Assembly (NCBI RefSeq): GCF_003702705.1
Contig: NZ_QZMN01000007.1
Span: 62,001-126,000, forward strand
Direction: 5' to 3'
DNA length: 64,000 nucleotides
Origin: Ornithinimicrobium cerasi
GTDB taxonomy: Bacteria > Actinomycetota > Actinomycetes > Actinomycetales > Dermatophilaceae
Positions within the stretch are counted from its first letter, which is position 1; each line of letters starts with the position of its first letter. The position numbers were made by a program, and so were the translations under genes. The notes under the pieces are model-generated. The model ran no database searches and was not told where the DNA came from. It was given only the letters and a program-made list of their open reading frames with translations. Below, piece by piece: positions 51,976 through 60,989 of this stretch.

Positions 51976-54632
51976 GCGAGAGCACCACGGTGAGATACCT
52001 CTACGACATGTCGGAGGGTGACGCCAGCATGCGCACCGTCCTGGGCGGCAAGGGCGCCAACCTCGCGGAGATGAAGCGCCTCGGCATCCCCGTCCCGGAC
52101 GGCTTCACGGTGAGCACCGCGGCCTGCGTCGCGACGATGGGCAACCACGGCGAGTGGCCCGCCTCGCTCTGGGACGACACGCTCGAGGCCCTGGCCCGCC
52201 TGGAGGAGCGCACCGGTCGCACCCTCGGCGGGGCCACCAGGCCGCTGCTCCTGTCCGTGCGCTCCGGCGCCGTGCACTCGATGCCCGGCATGATGGACAC
52301 CATCCTCAACCTCGGTATCGGGGACGAGACCGTCGAGTCGCTCGGGGCCGAGTCCGAGAACCCGCGCTTCGCCTGGGACTCCTACCGCCGCTTCCTGCAG
52401 ATGTACGGCGACGTCGTGGAGGGGGTGCCGCCGCACGTCTACGAGGACGAGCTGACCAGCCTCAAGAAGCGCCGCGGGGTGGAGCAGGACACCGACCTGA
52501 CGACCGAGGACCTCAAGGAGCTGGTGGCGACCTTCAAGGAGGTCTCGCGCCGCGAGCTGGGGCGTGACCTGCCCAGCGATCCCCGCGAGCAGCTGCGCGG
52601 GGCGATCGACGCCGTGTTCAAGTCGTGGGACACCCCCCGCGCCCGGGTCTACCGCAAGGCCAACGGCATACCCGACGACCTGGGGACGGCCGTCAACGTC
52701 ATGCAGATGGTGTTCGGCAACCGTGGCGAGACCTCCGCCACCGGCGTGTGCTTCACCCGCAACCCCTCGACCGGCGGCAAGGAGCTCTACGGCGAGTTCC
52801 TCGTCAACGCCCAGGGCGAGGACGTCGTCGCCGGGATCCGCACGCCGCGGGAGCTCTCGGAGATGGAGGAGGTGCTCCCGCAGGCCTACGGCGAGCTCAT
52901 CCGCACGATGCACGAGCTCGAGGCGCACTACAAGGACATGCAGGACATCGAGTTCACCGTCGAGGAGGGCACCCTCTACCTCCTGCAGACGCGCAGCGGC
53001 AAGCGCACCGCGGCGGCCGCGCTGAAGGTCGCCCGCGACATGGTCGAGGAGGGGGTGCTCACGCGGGAGGAGGCCCTGCGTCGCGTCGAGCCCGCGCAGC
53101 TGGACCAGCTGCTCCACCCGGCCATCGACCCCGACCACGACCGGACCCCGCTGACCAGGGGCCTGCCCGCCTCCCCCGGGGCTGCGGTCGGCGCCGTCGT
53201 CTTCGACGCGGACACCGCCGCCGAGCGCGGACAGACCGAGCCGGTCGTCCTGGTCCGCTACGAGACGACGCCCGACGACATCCACGGCGTGATCGTGGCC
53301 AAGGGCGTGCTGACCGCGCACGGCGGGATGACCTCCCACGCGGCCGTCGTCGCCCGCGGCATGGGCCGCCCGTGCGTGGCCGGGGCCCAGGGCATCCGTA
53401 TCAACACGGCCGAGAAGACGCTGACCATCGGCGCCAGGGTGTTCGGCGAGGGCGACGTCATCACCCTCGACGGGACGACCGGCGACGTCTACGGCGAGGC
53501 CCTCGAGCTGGTGCCGCCGCAGGTCAACGAGGACTTCGGCGCCATCGTGGGCTGGGCGGACGAGATCCGCCGCCTGGGCGTGCGCGCCAACGCCGACACC
53601 GGCGAGGACGCCGCGAAGGCGCGTGAGCTCGGCGCCGAGGGCATCGGGCTGTGCCGCACGGAGCACATGTTCATGGCGGCCGACCGGCTGCCGGCCGTCC
53701 GGGAGATGATCCTGGCCGGATCCGACGAGGAGCGCGCGGAGGCCCTGGAGAAGATCCTGCCCATGCAGCAGGAGGACTTCGAGGGGATCTTCTCGGCGAT
53801 GAAGGGGCTCCCGGTCACGGTGCGTCTCCTCGACCCCCCGTTGCACGAGTTTCTCCCGGACCTCGTGGAGCAGTCGCTGCTGGTCCAGCGTCTCGACCTG
53901 ACCGGTGGGGACGCCGACGAGCTGTCCGAGGCCCGCACCCTGCTGTCCCAGGTCAAGCGCCTGCACGAGCAGAACCCGATGCTGGGCACGCGCGGCTGCC
54001 GGCTGGCCATGCTCTACCCCGAGATCCCCGAGATGCAGACGCGAGCCATCGTCCGGGCGGCGCTGGCGGTCAAGGAGCGCGAGGGCGAGACCGCGACCGT
54101 GGAGATCATGATCCCGCTCGTCGCCTACGCCAGGGAGCTGCAGGTGCAGCGGCAGATCGTCGAGCAGACGGTCGCGGACGAGCTCGAGGCCGCGGGTGAG
54201 CAGATGGAGGTCCACGTCGGCACGATGATCGAGCTGCCGCGCGCGGCCATCGTCGCCGACCAGATCGCCGAGCACGCCGACTTCTTCTCCTTCGGCACCA
54301 ACGACCTGACGCAGACCGGGATCGGCATCAGCCGCGACGACGCCGAGGGCGGGTTCCTCTCCGCCTACGTCTCCGACGAGGTCATCCCCCACAACCCGTT
54401 CGAGTCGATCGACAAGGACGGGGTCGGTGGCCTGGTGCAGATCGGCGCCGAGCGGGGCCGTTCCGCCAAGCCCGGTCTGAAGCTGGGTGTCTGCGGCGAG
54501 CACGGCGGCGACCCGGCCTCGATCGAGCTGTTCGACGCGCTGGGGCTCGACTACGTCTCCTGCTCCCCGTTCCGGGTGCCGATCGCCCGCTTCGCCGCGG
54601 CCCGGTCCGTCCTGGACGCCCAGGGGTCGTGA
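51972..54632 (+). CDS. ppdK: Pyruvate, phosphate dikinase
   Basis: This 886-residue enzyme interconverts pyruvate, ATP and phosphate with PEP, AMP and pyrophosphate. The ATP-grasp N-terminus starts RYLYDMSEGDASMRTVLGGK and holds GGKGANLAEM. The phosphohistidine is H456 in GGMTSHAAVV, where T454 is the PpsR target. The PEP-binding TIM barrel includes GLCRTEHMF and the catalytic Cys841 in GVCGEHGG. The GAGGAG-rich upstream region serves as ribosome site, within a short leader ORF. With ppsR it gives reversible control of the PEP-pyruvate node. Confidence 0.97.
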   Translation: MSESTTVRYLYDMSEGDASMRTVLGGKGANLAEMKRLGIPVPDGFTVSTAACVATMGNHGEWPASLWDDTLEALARLEERTGRTLGGATRPLLLSVRSGAVHSMPGMMDTILNLGIGDETVESLGAESENPRFAWDSYRRFLQMYGDVVEGVPPHVYEDELTSLKKRRGVEQDTDLTTEDLKELVATFKEVSRRELGRDLPSDPREQLRGAIDAVFKSWDTPRARVYRKANGIPDDLGTAVNVMQMVFGNRGETSATGVCFTRNPSTGGKELYGEFLVNAQGEDVVAGIRTPRELSEMEEVLPQAYGELIRTMHELEAHYKDMQDIEFTVEEGTLYLLQTRSGKRTAAAALKVARDMVEEGVLTREEALRRVEPAQLDQLLHPAIDPDHDRTPLTRGLPASPGAAVGAVVFDADTAAERGQTEPVVLVRYETTPDDIHGVIVAKGVLTAHGGMTSHAAVVARGMGRPCVAGAQGIRINTAEKTLTIGARVFGEGDVITLDGTTGDVYGEALELVPPQVNEDFGAIVGWADEIRRLGVRANADTGEDAAKARELGAEGIGLCRTEHMFMAADRLPAVREMILAGSDEERAEALEKILPMQQEDFEGIFSAMKGLPVTVRLLDPPLHEFLPDLVEQSLLVQRLDLTGGDADELSEARTLLSQVKRLHEQNPMLGTRGCRLAMLYPEIPEMQTRAIVRAALAVKEREGETATVEIMIPLVAYARELQVQRQIVEQTVADELEAAGEQMEVHVGTMIELPRAAIVADQIAEHADFFSFGTNDLTQTGIGISRDDAEGGFLSAYVSDEVIPHNPFESIDKDGVGGLVQIGAERGRSAKPGLKLGVCGEHGGDPASIELFDALGLDYVSCSPFRVPIARFAAARSVLDAQGS

Positions 54633-55441
54633 CGCAGGCGCTCCCGGCCGGGGGTCCGAAGGCGCTCTACGCGGACCTCGCCTCCCTCGGCGGCTTCTTC
54701 GTGCTCGCAGCACCGCCGCCGCCGGCCTCGGACGCGGTGCCCTGGGCCGAGGTGCTCTCCCCCGCCGCGCTCACGGCGCGGTTCGCCGCCGTCCGCACCG
54801 CGCTGGCCGGGAGCACCGGGTTGGCCGAGGATGCCGTCGACCTCAAGGTCGCGGTCTCGGCGACCCAGGTGGGCCTCGCCTCACGGCTGTGGTCGGTGGC
54901 GCTGGCCGCGGCGGTCCTGCACCGCTGGGTCCCCGACCTGTCGGCCTCCTCGGTCGTCGCCAGCCCGGTCCACCGGGGCGGCGTGCCGCTGGGGCTGGCC
55001 CGTCCCGGGGCGGGGTATGCCGTCGCCGACCTCGGTCATGCCGTCACCGTCCTCGCGCACACGGTCGTGGACAGCTCGCTGGCCGGGCTGCACCTGGCCT
55101 GCGCCGCCGTGGGCCGCACGCCGACGCGCGTGCTCGTGAGCAACAGCACATCCGCCCTGGTCGGGGCGGCCAGGGTGCTGTCGGGGCACCGTCCCGACGC
55201 CGCCGCGGACGCCTGGACCCTGGTGCGGCTCCTGCTCGACCACCCTGCCGTCGCGTCCGGCGGCAGCATGGTGCCGAGGTCCGACCTCGACGAGCGGGTG
55301 GGTGGTGCGATGGAGCACGCCGACGAGGCCTTCCTGCGCACCGGGTGCTGCGTGTTCTACCGGCTCCCGGGGCACGGCCTGTGCCCCGACTGCGTCCTCG
55401 CGCCGGACCGGCCCCAGGACGTCACCGGCCCCGACCACTGA
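54629..55441 (+). CDS. FhuF-like (2Fe-2S) protein
   Basis: This 270-residue protein has an N-terminal domain of unknown fold and a C-terminal C-C-x10-C-x2-C site (GCCVFYRLPGHGLCPDCVL), the 2Fe-2S ligand arrangement of FhuF-type ferric siderophore reductases. HRGGVPLGLARPGAGYAVAD and CAAVGRTPTRVLVSNSTSAL lie in the middle. It starts at GTG 54629 within the ppdK stop (GTGA), so translation is coupled to ppdK, an unusual metabolic pairing. No siderophore transport genes are near. Confidence 0.8.
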   Translation: MTQALPAGGPKALYADLASLGGFFVLAAPPPPASDAVPWAEVLSPAALTARFAAVRTALAGSTGLAEDAVDLKVAVSATQVGLASRLWSVALAAAVLHRWVPDLSASSVVASPVHRGGVPLGLARPGAGYAVADLGHAVTVLAHTVVDSSLAGLHLACAAVGRTPTRVLVSNSTSALVGAARVLSGHRPDAAADAWTLVRLLLDHPAVASGGSMVPRSDLDERVGGAMEHADEAFLRTGCCVFYRLPGHGLCPDCVLAPDRPQDVTGPDH

Positions 55442-55465
55442 CCCTCTCGGGTCACCTGGGCCTCC

Positions 55466-55487
55466 CCCCGGGACCGACGGTCCGGGT
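55466..55487. terminator. Bidirectional hairpin between fhuF-like and GT2 genes
   Basis: Arms around GGACC (55471-55475) and GGTCC (55479-55483) with loop GAC extend with one mismatch through CC/GG pairs. It lies between convergent genes. Confidence 0.5.
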
Positions 55488-55498
55488 CCGGAGCCTCC

Positions 55499-56341
55499 TC
55501 AGGCGGGAGGCTGGGTCGGGGGCCGCTGCTCACCCGGGTCCACGGCACGCGCGTGCCCGCGCCGGCGCAGCGCCTCGTCGAGGGTGGTGCGGTCGGTGGC
55601 GAAGCGGACGAGCTGCTCCCGCCCGCCGATGCTGCGCCGGTGGCGCAGCGCGAACGCGACCCGGGCCGGGGCGGCCCAGGGACTGAAGACGTGGTTGAGC
55701 ACCACGGCGCGGGCGTGCAGGTCGGCGCCGCCCCACCGGCTCCCGGAGCTGGTCGGCGGGTGCACCCCGAAGACGTAGGGGACGGCATACCCTCGGAGTC
55801 CCGCGCGGAGCAGCTCGGCGATGAAGAGGTACTCGTCACCGAGGTAGGTCTCCACCCCGGCCCCGAAGCGCTCGTCGAAGCGCAGCCCCGTCTGCCGCAC
55901 CTGCGCGACGTCGACGAGCATCTCGTAGGTCGCCGCCTTGGCGGAGTTGGTCCGGGTGAGACGGGTGGGCCGGTCGGAGCGGTACCGCTTGCGGAGGCGC
56001 CCCTCCGGGTCGACGGCCCGGCCCAGCGCGAGGGCGGCACCGCTCCGGCGGAGGTGGTCGACCGCTGCCAGCACCCCGTCGGTGCGGATCTCGACGTCGT
56101 CGTCGCAGAAGAGCAGGTAGCGACGACGGCTGTTCTCGATCGCCGCGTTGCGGCTGCGGGCGACCCCCCGCCCGGGGACCGGGACCACCCGGTCGACCCC
56201 CTCGGGCACCTGCAGGCCCGCCGTGGGCCCCTGCACGCAGACGAGGACCTCGATCCGCCGCTCCGCGGGCGGGCGGATGTCGGCGACCCGCTCCGCGAGG
56301 CTGGAGTAGGCGACGGTGAGCTCGGCGGCCAGCGCCCTCAC
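55499..56341 (-). CDS. Family 2 glycosyltransferase
   Basis: This 280-residue GT-A enzyme has the nucleotide-sugar site in YLLFCDDDVEIRTDGVLAAV (DDD metal motif) and a second acidic motif in FGAGVETYLGDEYLFIAELL (ED-like). GVARSRNAAIENSRRRYL is typical of rhamnosyl- or galactofuranosyl-like GT2. GTG 56341 overlaps the stop of the membrane protein gene (GTGA), so it is coupled. No signal peptide; likely works at the inner membrane face in surface polysaccharide synthesis. Confidence 0.86.
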   Translation of the reverse strand: MRALAAELTVAYSSLAERVADIRPPAERRIEVLVCVQGPTAGLQVPEGVDRVVPVPGRGVARSRNAAIENSRRRYLLFCDDDVEIRTDGVLAAVDHLRRSGAALALGRAVDPEGRLRKRYRSDRPTRLTRTNSAKAATYEMLVDVAQVRQTGLRFDERFGAGVETYLGDEYLFIAELLRAGLRGYAVPYVFGVHPPTSSGSRWGGADLHARAVVLNHVFSPWAAPARVAFALRHRRSIGGREQLVRFATDRTTLDEALRRRGHARAVDPGEQRPPTQPPA

Positions 56342-57123
56342 CTCACCTCCACGAGGTCGGTGCGGGCGGCCGCCCGGGCGAAGCGCATGATGCCCGCGGA
56401 GAAGGTGCCGAGCTGGCCGTAGAGGAGGCGCAGGCCGAGGAAGAAGACGATGGCGTCGGTGCTGGCGACCTGTCCGCCGAGGGCCCGGACCAGGACCACG
56501 ACGAGCACGATCGCCATCCCGACACTCCCCAGCAGCGCACCGAGCTCGGCCACCCGGATCCGACCCCCGACCCGGTCGTTGATCGGCGTCGACCCGGGCT
56601 TCGAGCCCATGGCGACGTAGGACTGCTGGCGCACCAGCTCCCTGGCGTAGAGGCTCCCCTGCCAGGCGAGCACGACCACGACGACCAGGGCGTTGACGCC
56701 GGCCACCCACGGGTCCAGGAAGGGGAAGAGCAGGCTGAAGGCCAGCACCTGCACGATCGAGACGAGCACCCCGGACAGCTCCAGGGCCAGCGCCCAGTCC
56801 CAGCTCTGGCGGCTGGGGCTGCGCGTGGACTCCAGCTGCTCGAAGCGTCGTCGGAAGACCGCGACACGGACGATCCGCACCAGGTGGTGCATGCCCCGGG
56901 CGGCCCCGAGCAGCACGAAGAACAGCACGACCAGCCAGGTCAGCGAGTCGTCCCCCTCGCGGAACCGGTCAGGCCCGTCGATGACGAGGTCCGAGAACAT
57001 CCGGATGACGAGCATCTCGACCACCGGGACGGCAGCCATGACGAGGACCAGCCCGACGACCTCGGCCCGGGCGGCACGCGAGGGGAAGAGGCGGCGCAGG
57101 GCGCGGGCCAGGTGACCCAGCAC
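56338..57123 (-). CDS. Polytopic membrane protein of the polysaccharide operon
   Basis: This 261-residue protein has about five transmembrane helices: 23-42 (VGLVLVMAAVPVVEMLVIRM), 63-80 (WLVVLFFVLLGAARGMHHLV), 115-160 (two helices around LSGVLVSIVQVLAFSLLFPF), 198-215 and 228-242. Topology resembles the membrane half of ABC exporters without a nucleotide-binding domain. No ATPase gene is adjacent. The function is unknown; context between glycosyltransferases suggests glycan or lipid-linked sugar transport. Confidence 0.75.
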   Translation of the reverse strand: MLGHLARALRRLFPSRAARAEVVGLVLVMAAVPVVEMLVIRMFSDLVIDGPDRFREGDDSLTWLVVLFFVLLGAARGMHHLVRIVRVAVFRRRFEQLESTRSPSRQSWDWALALELSGVLVSIVQVLAFSLLFPFLDPWVAGVNALVVVVVLAWQGSLYARELVRQQSYVAMGSKPGSTPINDRVGGRIRVAELGALLGSVGMAIVLVVVLVRALGGQVASTDAIVFFLGLRLLYGQLGTFSAGIMRFARAAARTDLVEVR

Positions 57124-57132
57124 CGTCGTCCC

Positions 57133-59019
57133 TCAGACGTCCTCGAGGAAGGCCGCGACGCCCTCGCGCACGGCCAGCTCGATGTCGTCGAGGACCGCCG
57201 GGGAGATCTGCTCGGTGGCGGTCAGGCTGTCGAGATCCACGCGGCGCAGGTCGAACCCGACGAGCGTGGGCTCGTGCACGGTGGCCAGCCCCACGCCGCG
57301 GGAGTAGTCACCGTACTTCACGCCGGTGCCGTGGACGGCGCCCTCCAGACCCTCGAAGCCGATGAGCGCGCACGGTATGCCGTAGCTGTGGCAGGCGATC
57401 ATCACGTGCATCGCGCTGGTCACGACCGAGTCGTACTGGTTGAGCCTGCGCACGAAGTCCTCGATGTCACCGGGGTGCGACATCTGCACCCCGGTCTCGT
57501 CCATGTCCTCGGGCAGGGCCAGCGGGACGTTGGCGTGCTTGAAGTGACGCACCAGCAGACGGCGGCCGTTGGTCGCGCCGCGCTCGACGGGCAGGATCCG
57601 CGACAGGAGGGCGCCCGGGTCGCCGAAGGACTCGACGTCCGGACCGCCGCTGTCGCGGAGAAGCTGGGCGGTGACGGGCCCACGGACGGAGATGTAGCGG
57701 GCCTTGGGGTCGAGCTCGATGTCGGTGCTGCTCACCCCGGTTCCGACGACGATGGAGCGGGGCATGACGAAGCGGCCGATCGACCCGACGGAGACCAGGT
57801 GGGTGGACTGCGTCGGCGCCGTCGGCGGCACGTAGGTCACCGAGCGCCCGGACACCTGGCTCACGACGAGGGGGCTGAGCCAGTCGCCGAAGTTGCCGGG
57901 GAACGGGCGGGCCCACCAGGTCAGCCGGACCGGGTCGTGGCTGGTCCCGGGCGCCAGCGTCGCGTAGTGGCCGAACGCGTCGGCGGCCTGCTTGGCCGCG
58001 TTCTCCCCCGGGGTCAGGACCCCGCTGGACTGGAGCCGGTCGTAGGCGGCGTAGACGGCCGTGAGGTCACCACGCTGCGAGGCCCCGATCATGTGACGCA
58101 CGAGCCGGGCGCGCTGGGCGGTGGGGCTGCCGCCCTGACCCACCGCGCCGCCACGGGTCAGCACGTGGGTGAGCCCGAGCTGGTCGGCGATCCGCCGGGC
58201 CGGGCGGCGGACGGTGGGGGGCAGGACCCGCTCCACGTTCTTGGCCCCGCGCAGGGCCGCCCGCAGCGGCGTGCGGGGCGCGACGGACGTGGTGCTGCTG
58301 CGACCGTCGATGCTCTTGTGCTGCACGACCTTGTGCTTGAACTCCTCGACGTTCCCGCTCGAACCGAAGGAGAAGAAGGGCACCACACCGGACTCGACGT
58401 TGGCCTTGCTCAGCACAGCGGCGCTGGGGAGCACCTGGAAGGAGAGTCGTTCCGCGTTGGCCCGCCAGGACTCCTCGAAGAAGTAGTCGTCGGTGGCCTT
58501 GATCGTCGCGTCCTGCTCGAAGCGGTGGGCGTCGGCGATGAAACGGCGCGCTGCCGCCGTGATGGCGATGCCGAAGAAGCACGGCTCCCAGAAGCGGGTG
58601 CGGTTGGCGTAACCGATCGTCAACGGGCTGCTGAAGCCCCGCTGGAAGCCCACGATGTCAGCCGTGAAGTCGGCCACCGAGGCCGGCAGCGACAGGAGCG
58701 AGCAGTCGACGTCGATCCAGAAGACCTTCTTGTCGGGGTGCCGGTCGCAGGCCTCGGCCAGGATGCCGATCTTGCGGCGCGTCATGTCGGCCCAGTCCGC
58801 GCCCTCCGGCTTGTGGATCTCCTCGAGCTCGTGGGCGACCCCGAGGCGGTCCAGGGTCGTCCGCAGGGTGGCGGCGTGCCCACGGTAGTAGTCGTCGTCG
58901 GTGTAGAAGGAGCACACCACGATGTCGTCGCGCCCGGGGGCGGGAGCGCCGTCGGTCTCGGCCGTCCCGACGACGACCCCGGGGGCCGTGGTCAGGTCAC
59001 TGTCGGGAGAAGAGGTCAT
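57133..59019 (-). CDS. GT-A glycosyltransferase fused to polysaccharide pyruvyltransferase
   Basis: This 628-residue two-domain protein has an N-terminal half (to about 290) with a GT-A/GT8-like core: VVCSFYTDDDYYRGHAATLR, then VFWIDVDCSLLSLPASVADF (DVD metal site). The C-terminal half (about 330-628) is polysaccharide pyruvyltransferase-like: FGDWLSPLVVSQVSGRSVTY, IVVGTGVSSTDIELD, ISVRGPVTAQLLRDSG, DPGALLSRILP and YDSVVTSAMHVMIACHSYGI. It could add a sugar and then a pyruvate ketal to the same chain. The start is uncertain (59019 or 59034); TACAGT at 59128 implies a leader of about 90 bases. Confidence 0.82.
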   Translation of the reverse strand: MTSSPDSDLTTAPGVVVGTAETDGAPAPGRDDIVVCSFYTDDDYYRGHAATLRTTLDRLGVAHELEEIHKPEGADWADMTRRKIGILAEACDRHPDKKVFWIDVDCSLLSLPASVADFTADIVGFQRGFSSPLTIGYANRTRFWEPCFFGIAITAAARRFIADAHRFEQDATIKATDDYFFEESWRANAERLSFQVLPSAAVLSKANVESGVVPFFSFGSSGNVEEFKHKVVQHKSIDGRSSTTSVAPRTPLRAALRGAKNVERVLPPTVRRPARRIADQLGLTHVLTRGGAVGQGGSPTAQRARLVRHMIGASQRGDLTAVYAAYDRLQSSGVLTPGENAAKQAADAFGHYATLAPGTSHDPVRLTWWARPFPGNFGDWLSPLVVSQVSGRSVTYVPPTAPTQSTHLVSVGSIGRFVMPRSIVVGTGVSSTDIELDPKARYISVRGPVTAQLLRDSGGPDVESFGDPGALLSRILPVERGATNGRRLLVRHFKHANVPLALPEDMDETGVQMSHPGDIEDFVRRLNQYDSVVTSAMHVMIACHSYGIPCALIGFEGLEGAVHGTGVKYGDYSRGVGLATVHEPTLVGFDLRRVDLDSLTATEQISPAVLDDIELAVREGVAAFLEDV

Positions 59020-59127
59020 CGGTCTCGAACGCATCCTGGTGGGGGTCGGGGGTGCCCGGTCGGGACGGGACCGGAGGTCGGTTCTCGGCGGGAACCGGGT
59101 GAGCGGCGCCCGCCGGGCCGACGACAC

Positions 59128-59133
59128 ACTGTA
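59128..59133 (-). promoter_or_regulatory. -10 box of the polysaccharide operon
   Basis: TACAGT on the minus strand lies about 90-100 bases upstream of the GT-pyruvyltransferase start. It is the only good hexamer in the gap to the amidohydrolase gene. Confidence 0.4.
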
Positions 59134-59175
59134 GCGTCACCGCCTCGGACCGGCCGTGACGTCGGCGGCCTGACC

Positions 59176-60384
59176 TCAGGTCCGCGGTCGCACCGATCCT
59201 GTGCCGGAGCCGGTGTCGTAGCTGTAGACCTCCACCCCGTTGATCCAGACGCGGAGCGCGCGGGACCGCAGGTCGAGCGGGTCCCCGGACCACAGCACGA
59301 CGTCGGCGTCCTTGCCGGGTGTCAGGGACCCCACGCGCCCGTCGACGCCGAGCACCCTGGCGGGGTTGAGGGTCACCGCCCGCAGGGCGGCCTCGCGGTC
59401 CATGCCCTCCCGCACCGCGAGGGCCACCTGGGTGATGAGGTACTCGATCGGCACCACCGGGTGGTCCGTGATGATCGACACCGGGACACCGGCGCGGTCG
59501 AGGATCCCCGGCGCACGCAGCGAGCGGTCGCGCACCTCGACCTTGGATCGGCTGACGATGAGCGGGCCGTAGAGCACGGGGACGCCGCGCTCGCCCAGGA
59601 CGTCGGCCAGCAGGTAGCTCTCGGTGCCGTGGTCCAGGACCAGCTCGTAGCCGAACTCGTCGGCCAGTCGCAGCGCGGTGGCGATGTCGTCGGCGCGGTG
59701 GCAGTGCTGGCGCCACGGGATCTCGCGGTCCAGCACCTTGCCGAGGATCTCGCTGACCAGGTCTCTGTCCACGGGCGCACCGTCGGCGGCCGCCACCTTG
59801 GCCTGGTAGGAGCGGGCCGCGGCGAAGGCGCGCCGCAGGACGAGGGCCACGCCCAGCCGGGTGGACGGCGTCTTCTTCTGGTCGCCGTAGACACGCTTGG
59901 GGTTCTCCCCCAGGGCGGCCTTGACCCCCGACGGGTTGCGCAGGACCATCTCGTCGACGTAGCGCCCGTAGGTCTTGAGGGCGACGGCCTGTCCGCCGAT
60001 CGGGTTGCCCGAGCCGGGGTTGACGTTCACCGTCGTGATGCCGCCCATGAGGGCGTCGTCGAAGCCCTTCTCCCGCGGGTTGATGCCGTCGATGGCGCGG
60101 GCCGCCGCCATCACCGGGTCGGTCATCTCGTTGGTGTCCTGACCGGCCCAGCCCTCCCCCTCCTCCCAGACGCCGAGGTGGACGTGGGCGTCGATGAGCC
60201 CGGGGAGCACCCACATCCCCGAGGCGTCCACGCGCTCGACGTCGTCGCCGAGGGTGATCTCGTCCGCCGGCCCGACGGCCTCGATCCGTCCGTCGCGCAG
60301 CACGACCGTCCCACGCTCCAGCGGGGCTCCGTCGACGGGCACGACGTAGGCGTCGGTGAGGGCAAGAGGAGTGTCCTGGGTCAT
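59176..60384 (-). CDS. Amidohydrolase (imidazolonepropionase-like)
   Basis: This 402-residue metal-dependent hydrolase has the first metal motif VLPGLIDAHVHLGVWEEGEG (HxH), later ligands in IPWRQHCHRADDIATALRLA and VLDHGTESYLLADVLGERGV, and the closing ISIITDHPVVPIEYLITQ (Asp ligand). The C-terminus VGSLTPGKDADVVLWSGDPL is the hallmark of the amidohydrolase/urease beta domain. Substrate unknown. TAGGCT lies exactly 6 bases before ATG 60384 (leaderless). Confidence 0.9.
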   Translation of the reverse strand: MTQDTPLALTDAYVVPVDGAPLERGTVVLRDGRIEAVGPADEITLGDDVERVDASGMWVLPGLIDAHVHLGVWEEGEGWAGQDTNEMTDPVMAAARAIDGINPREKGFDDALMGGITTVNVNPGSGNPIGGQAVALKTYGRYVDEMVLRNPSGVKAALGENPKRVYGDQKKTPSTRLGVALVLRRAFAAARSYQAKVAAADGAPVDRDLVSEILGKVLDREIPWRQHCHRADDIATALRLADEFGYELVLDHGTESYLLADVLGERGVPVLYGPLIVSRSKVEVRDRSLRAPGILDRAGVPVSIITDHPVVPIEYLITQVALAVREGMDREAALRAVTLNPARVLGVDGRVGSLTPGKDADVVLWSGDPLDLRSRALRVWINGVEVYSYDTGSGTGSVRPRT

Positions 60385-60725
60385 GCCGCGAGCCTACGCG
60401 GGGGCGCGACTGTGACTGACGCCTCACCCCGTGACTGGGACGGTCCGTCGGAGACCCTTGTGCCTCCCGGCTCGCTCTGCGAGCATGGGAACACTGTGCC
60501 AGCCCCTCGCGTTGGCACAGGGACGAGTTGTGACGCGCAGACGCGACGCGCCTGGACCAGCGCCGCTGGGACGGACCCAGCCGGGTGGCGCGTCACGGGG
60601 CTGTGCGACGCACCTCGGGCATTCTCGGCGACACGACCTGTCGTCACCGCACCGGAGGTTGACTGGCCCCCGGGGACGACGACCACTCTAACCGCCCCGG
60701 CGGAGACACTGAGGAGCACCGACTG
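60385..60725. promoter_or_regulatory. Divergent control region, amidohydrolase-whiB1
   Basis: No gene in 341 bases. On the left is the amidohydrolase -10 (60391-60396). A 27-bp inverted repeat lies at 60494-60520. TTGACT at 60658-60663 could be a whiB1 -35 with a CTCTAAC region 20-25 bases on, but spacing is poor. Near-CRP half sites (TGTGACTGACGCCTCAC, 60410-60426) have the wrong spacer. The GAGGAGCACC ribosome site precedes whiB1. Mycobacterial whiB1 is regulated by a CRP-like protein, so a regulator site is expected here. Confidence 0.5.
60494..60520. promoter_or_regulatory. Operator-like inverted repeat upstream of whiB1
   Basis: CTGTGCCA (60494-60501) and TGGCACAG (60513-60520) are perfect inverted arms separated by 11 bases. 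The 19-bp centre-to-centre spacing, about two helical turns, suits a dimeric regulator. It lies about 205 bases from the whiB1 start. Identity of the binding protein is unknown. Confidence 0.5.
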
Positions 60726-60974
60726 ATGGACTGGCGCGACCGCGCAGCCTGCCTGGACGAGGACCCGGAGCTCTTCTTCCCCATCGGCAACACCGGACCG
60801 GCTCTGCAGCAGATCGAGGAGGCCAAGGCCGTCTGCCGCACCTGCCCGGTGATCGACACCTGCCTGAAGTGGGCGCTGGAGACCGGCCAGGACGCCGGGG
60901 TCTGGGGAGGGCTGTCCGAGGACGAGCGCCGTGCCCTCAAGCGCCGCAAGGCACGGGCCCGGCGCGCCGGCTAG
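60726..60974 (+). CDS. whiB1: WhiB1 iron-sulfur transcription factor
   Basis: This 82-residue protein matches WhiB1 across its full length. The 4Fe-4S ligands are C9, C37, C40 and C46 (KAVCRTCPVIDTC), the turn motif is GVWGG, and the C-terminal DNA-binding tail is basic (RRALKRRKARARRAG). WhiB1 binds SigA region 4 and responds to nitric oxide. It is convergent with the PdtaS-like kinase gene, the same neighbourhood as mycobacterial Rv3219-Rv3220c. Confidence 0.96.
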   Translation: MDWRDRAACLDEDPELFFPIGNTGPALQQIEEAKAVCRTCPVIDTCLKWALETGQDAGVWGGLSEDERRALKRRKARARRAG

Positions 60975-60989
60975 CGCGACCCCTGGGGC

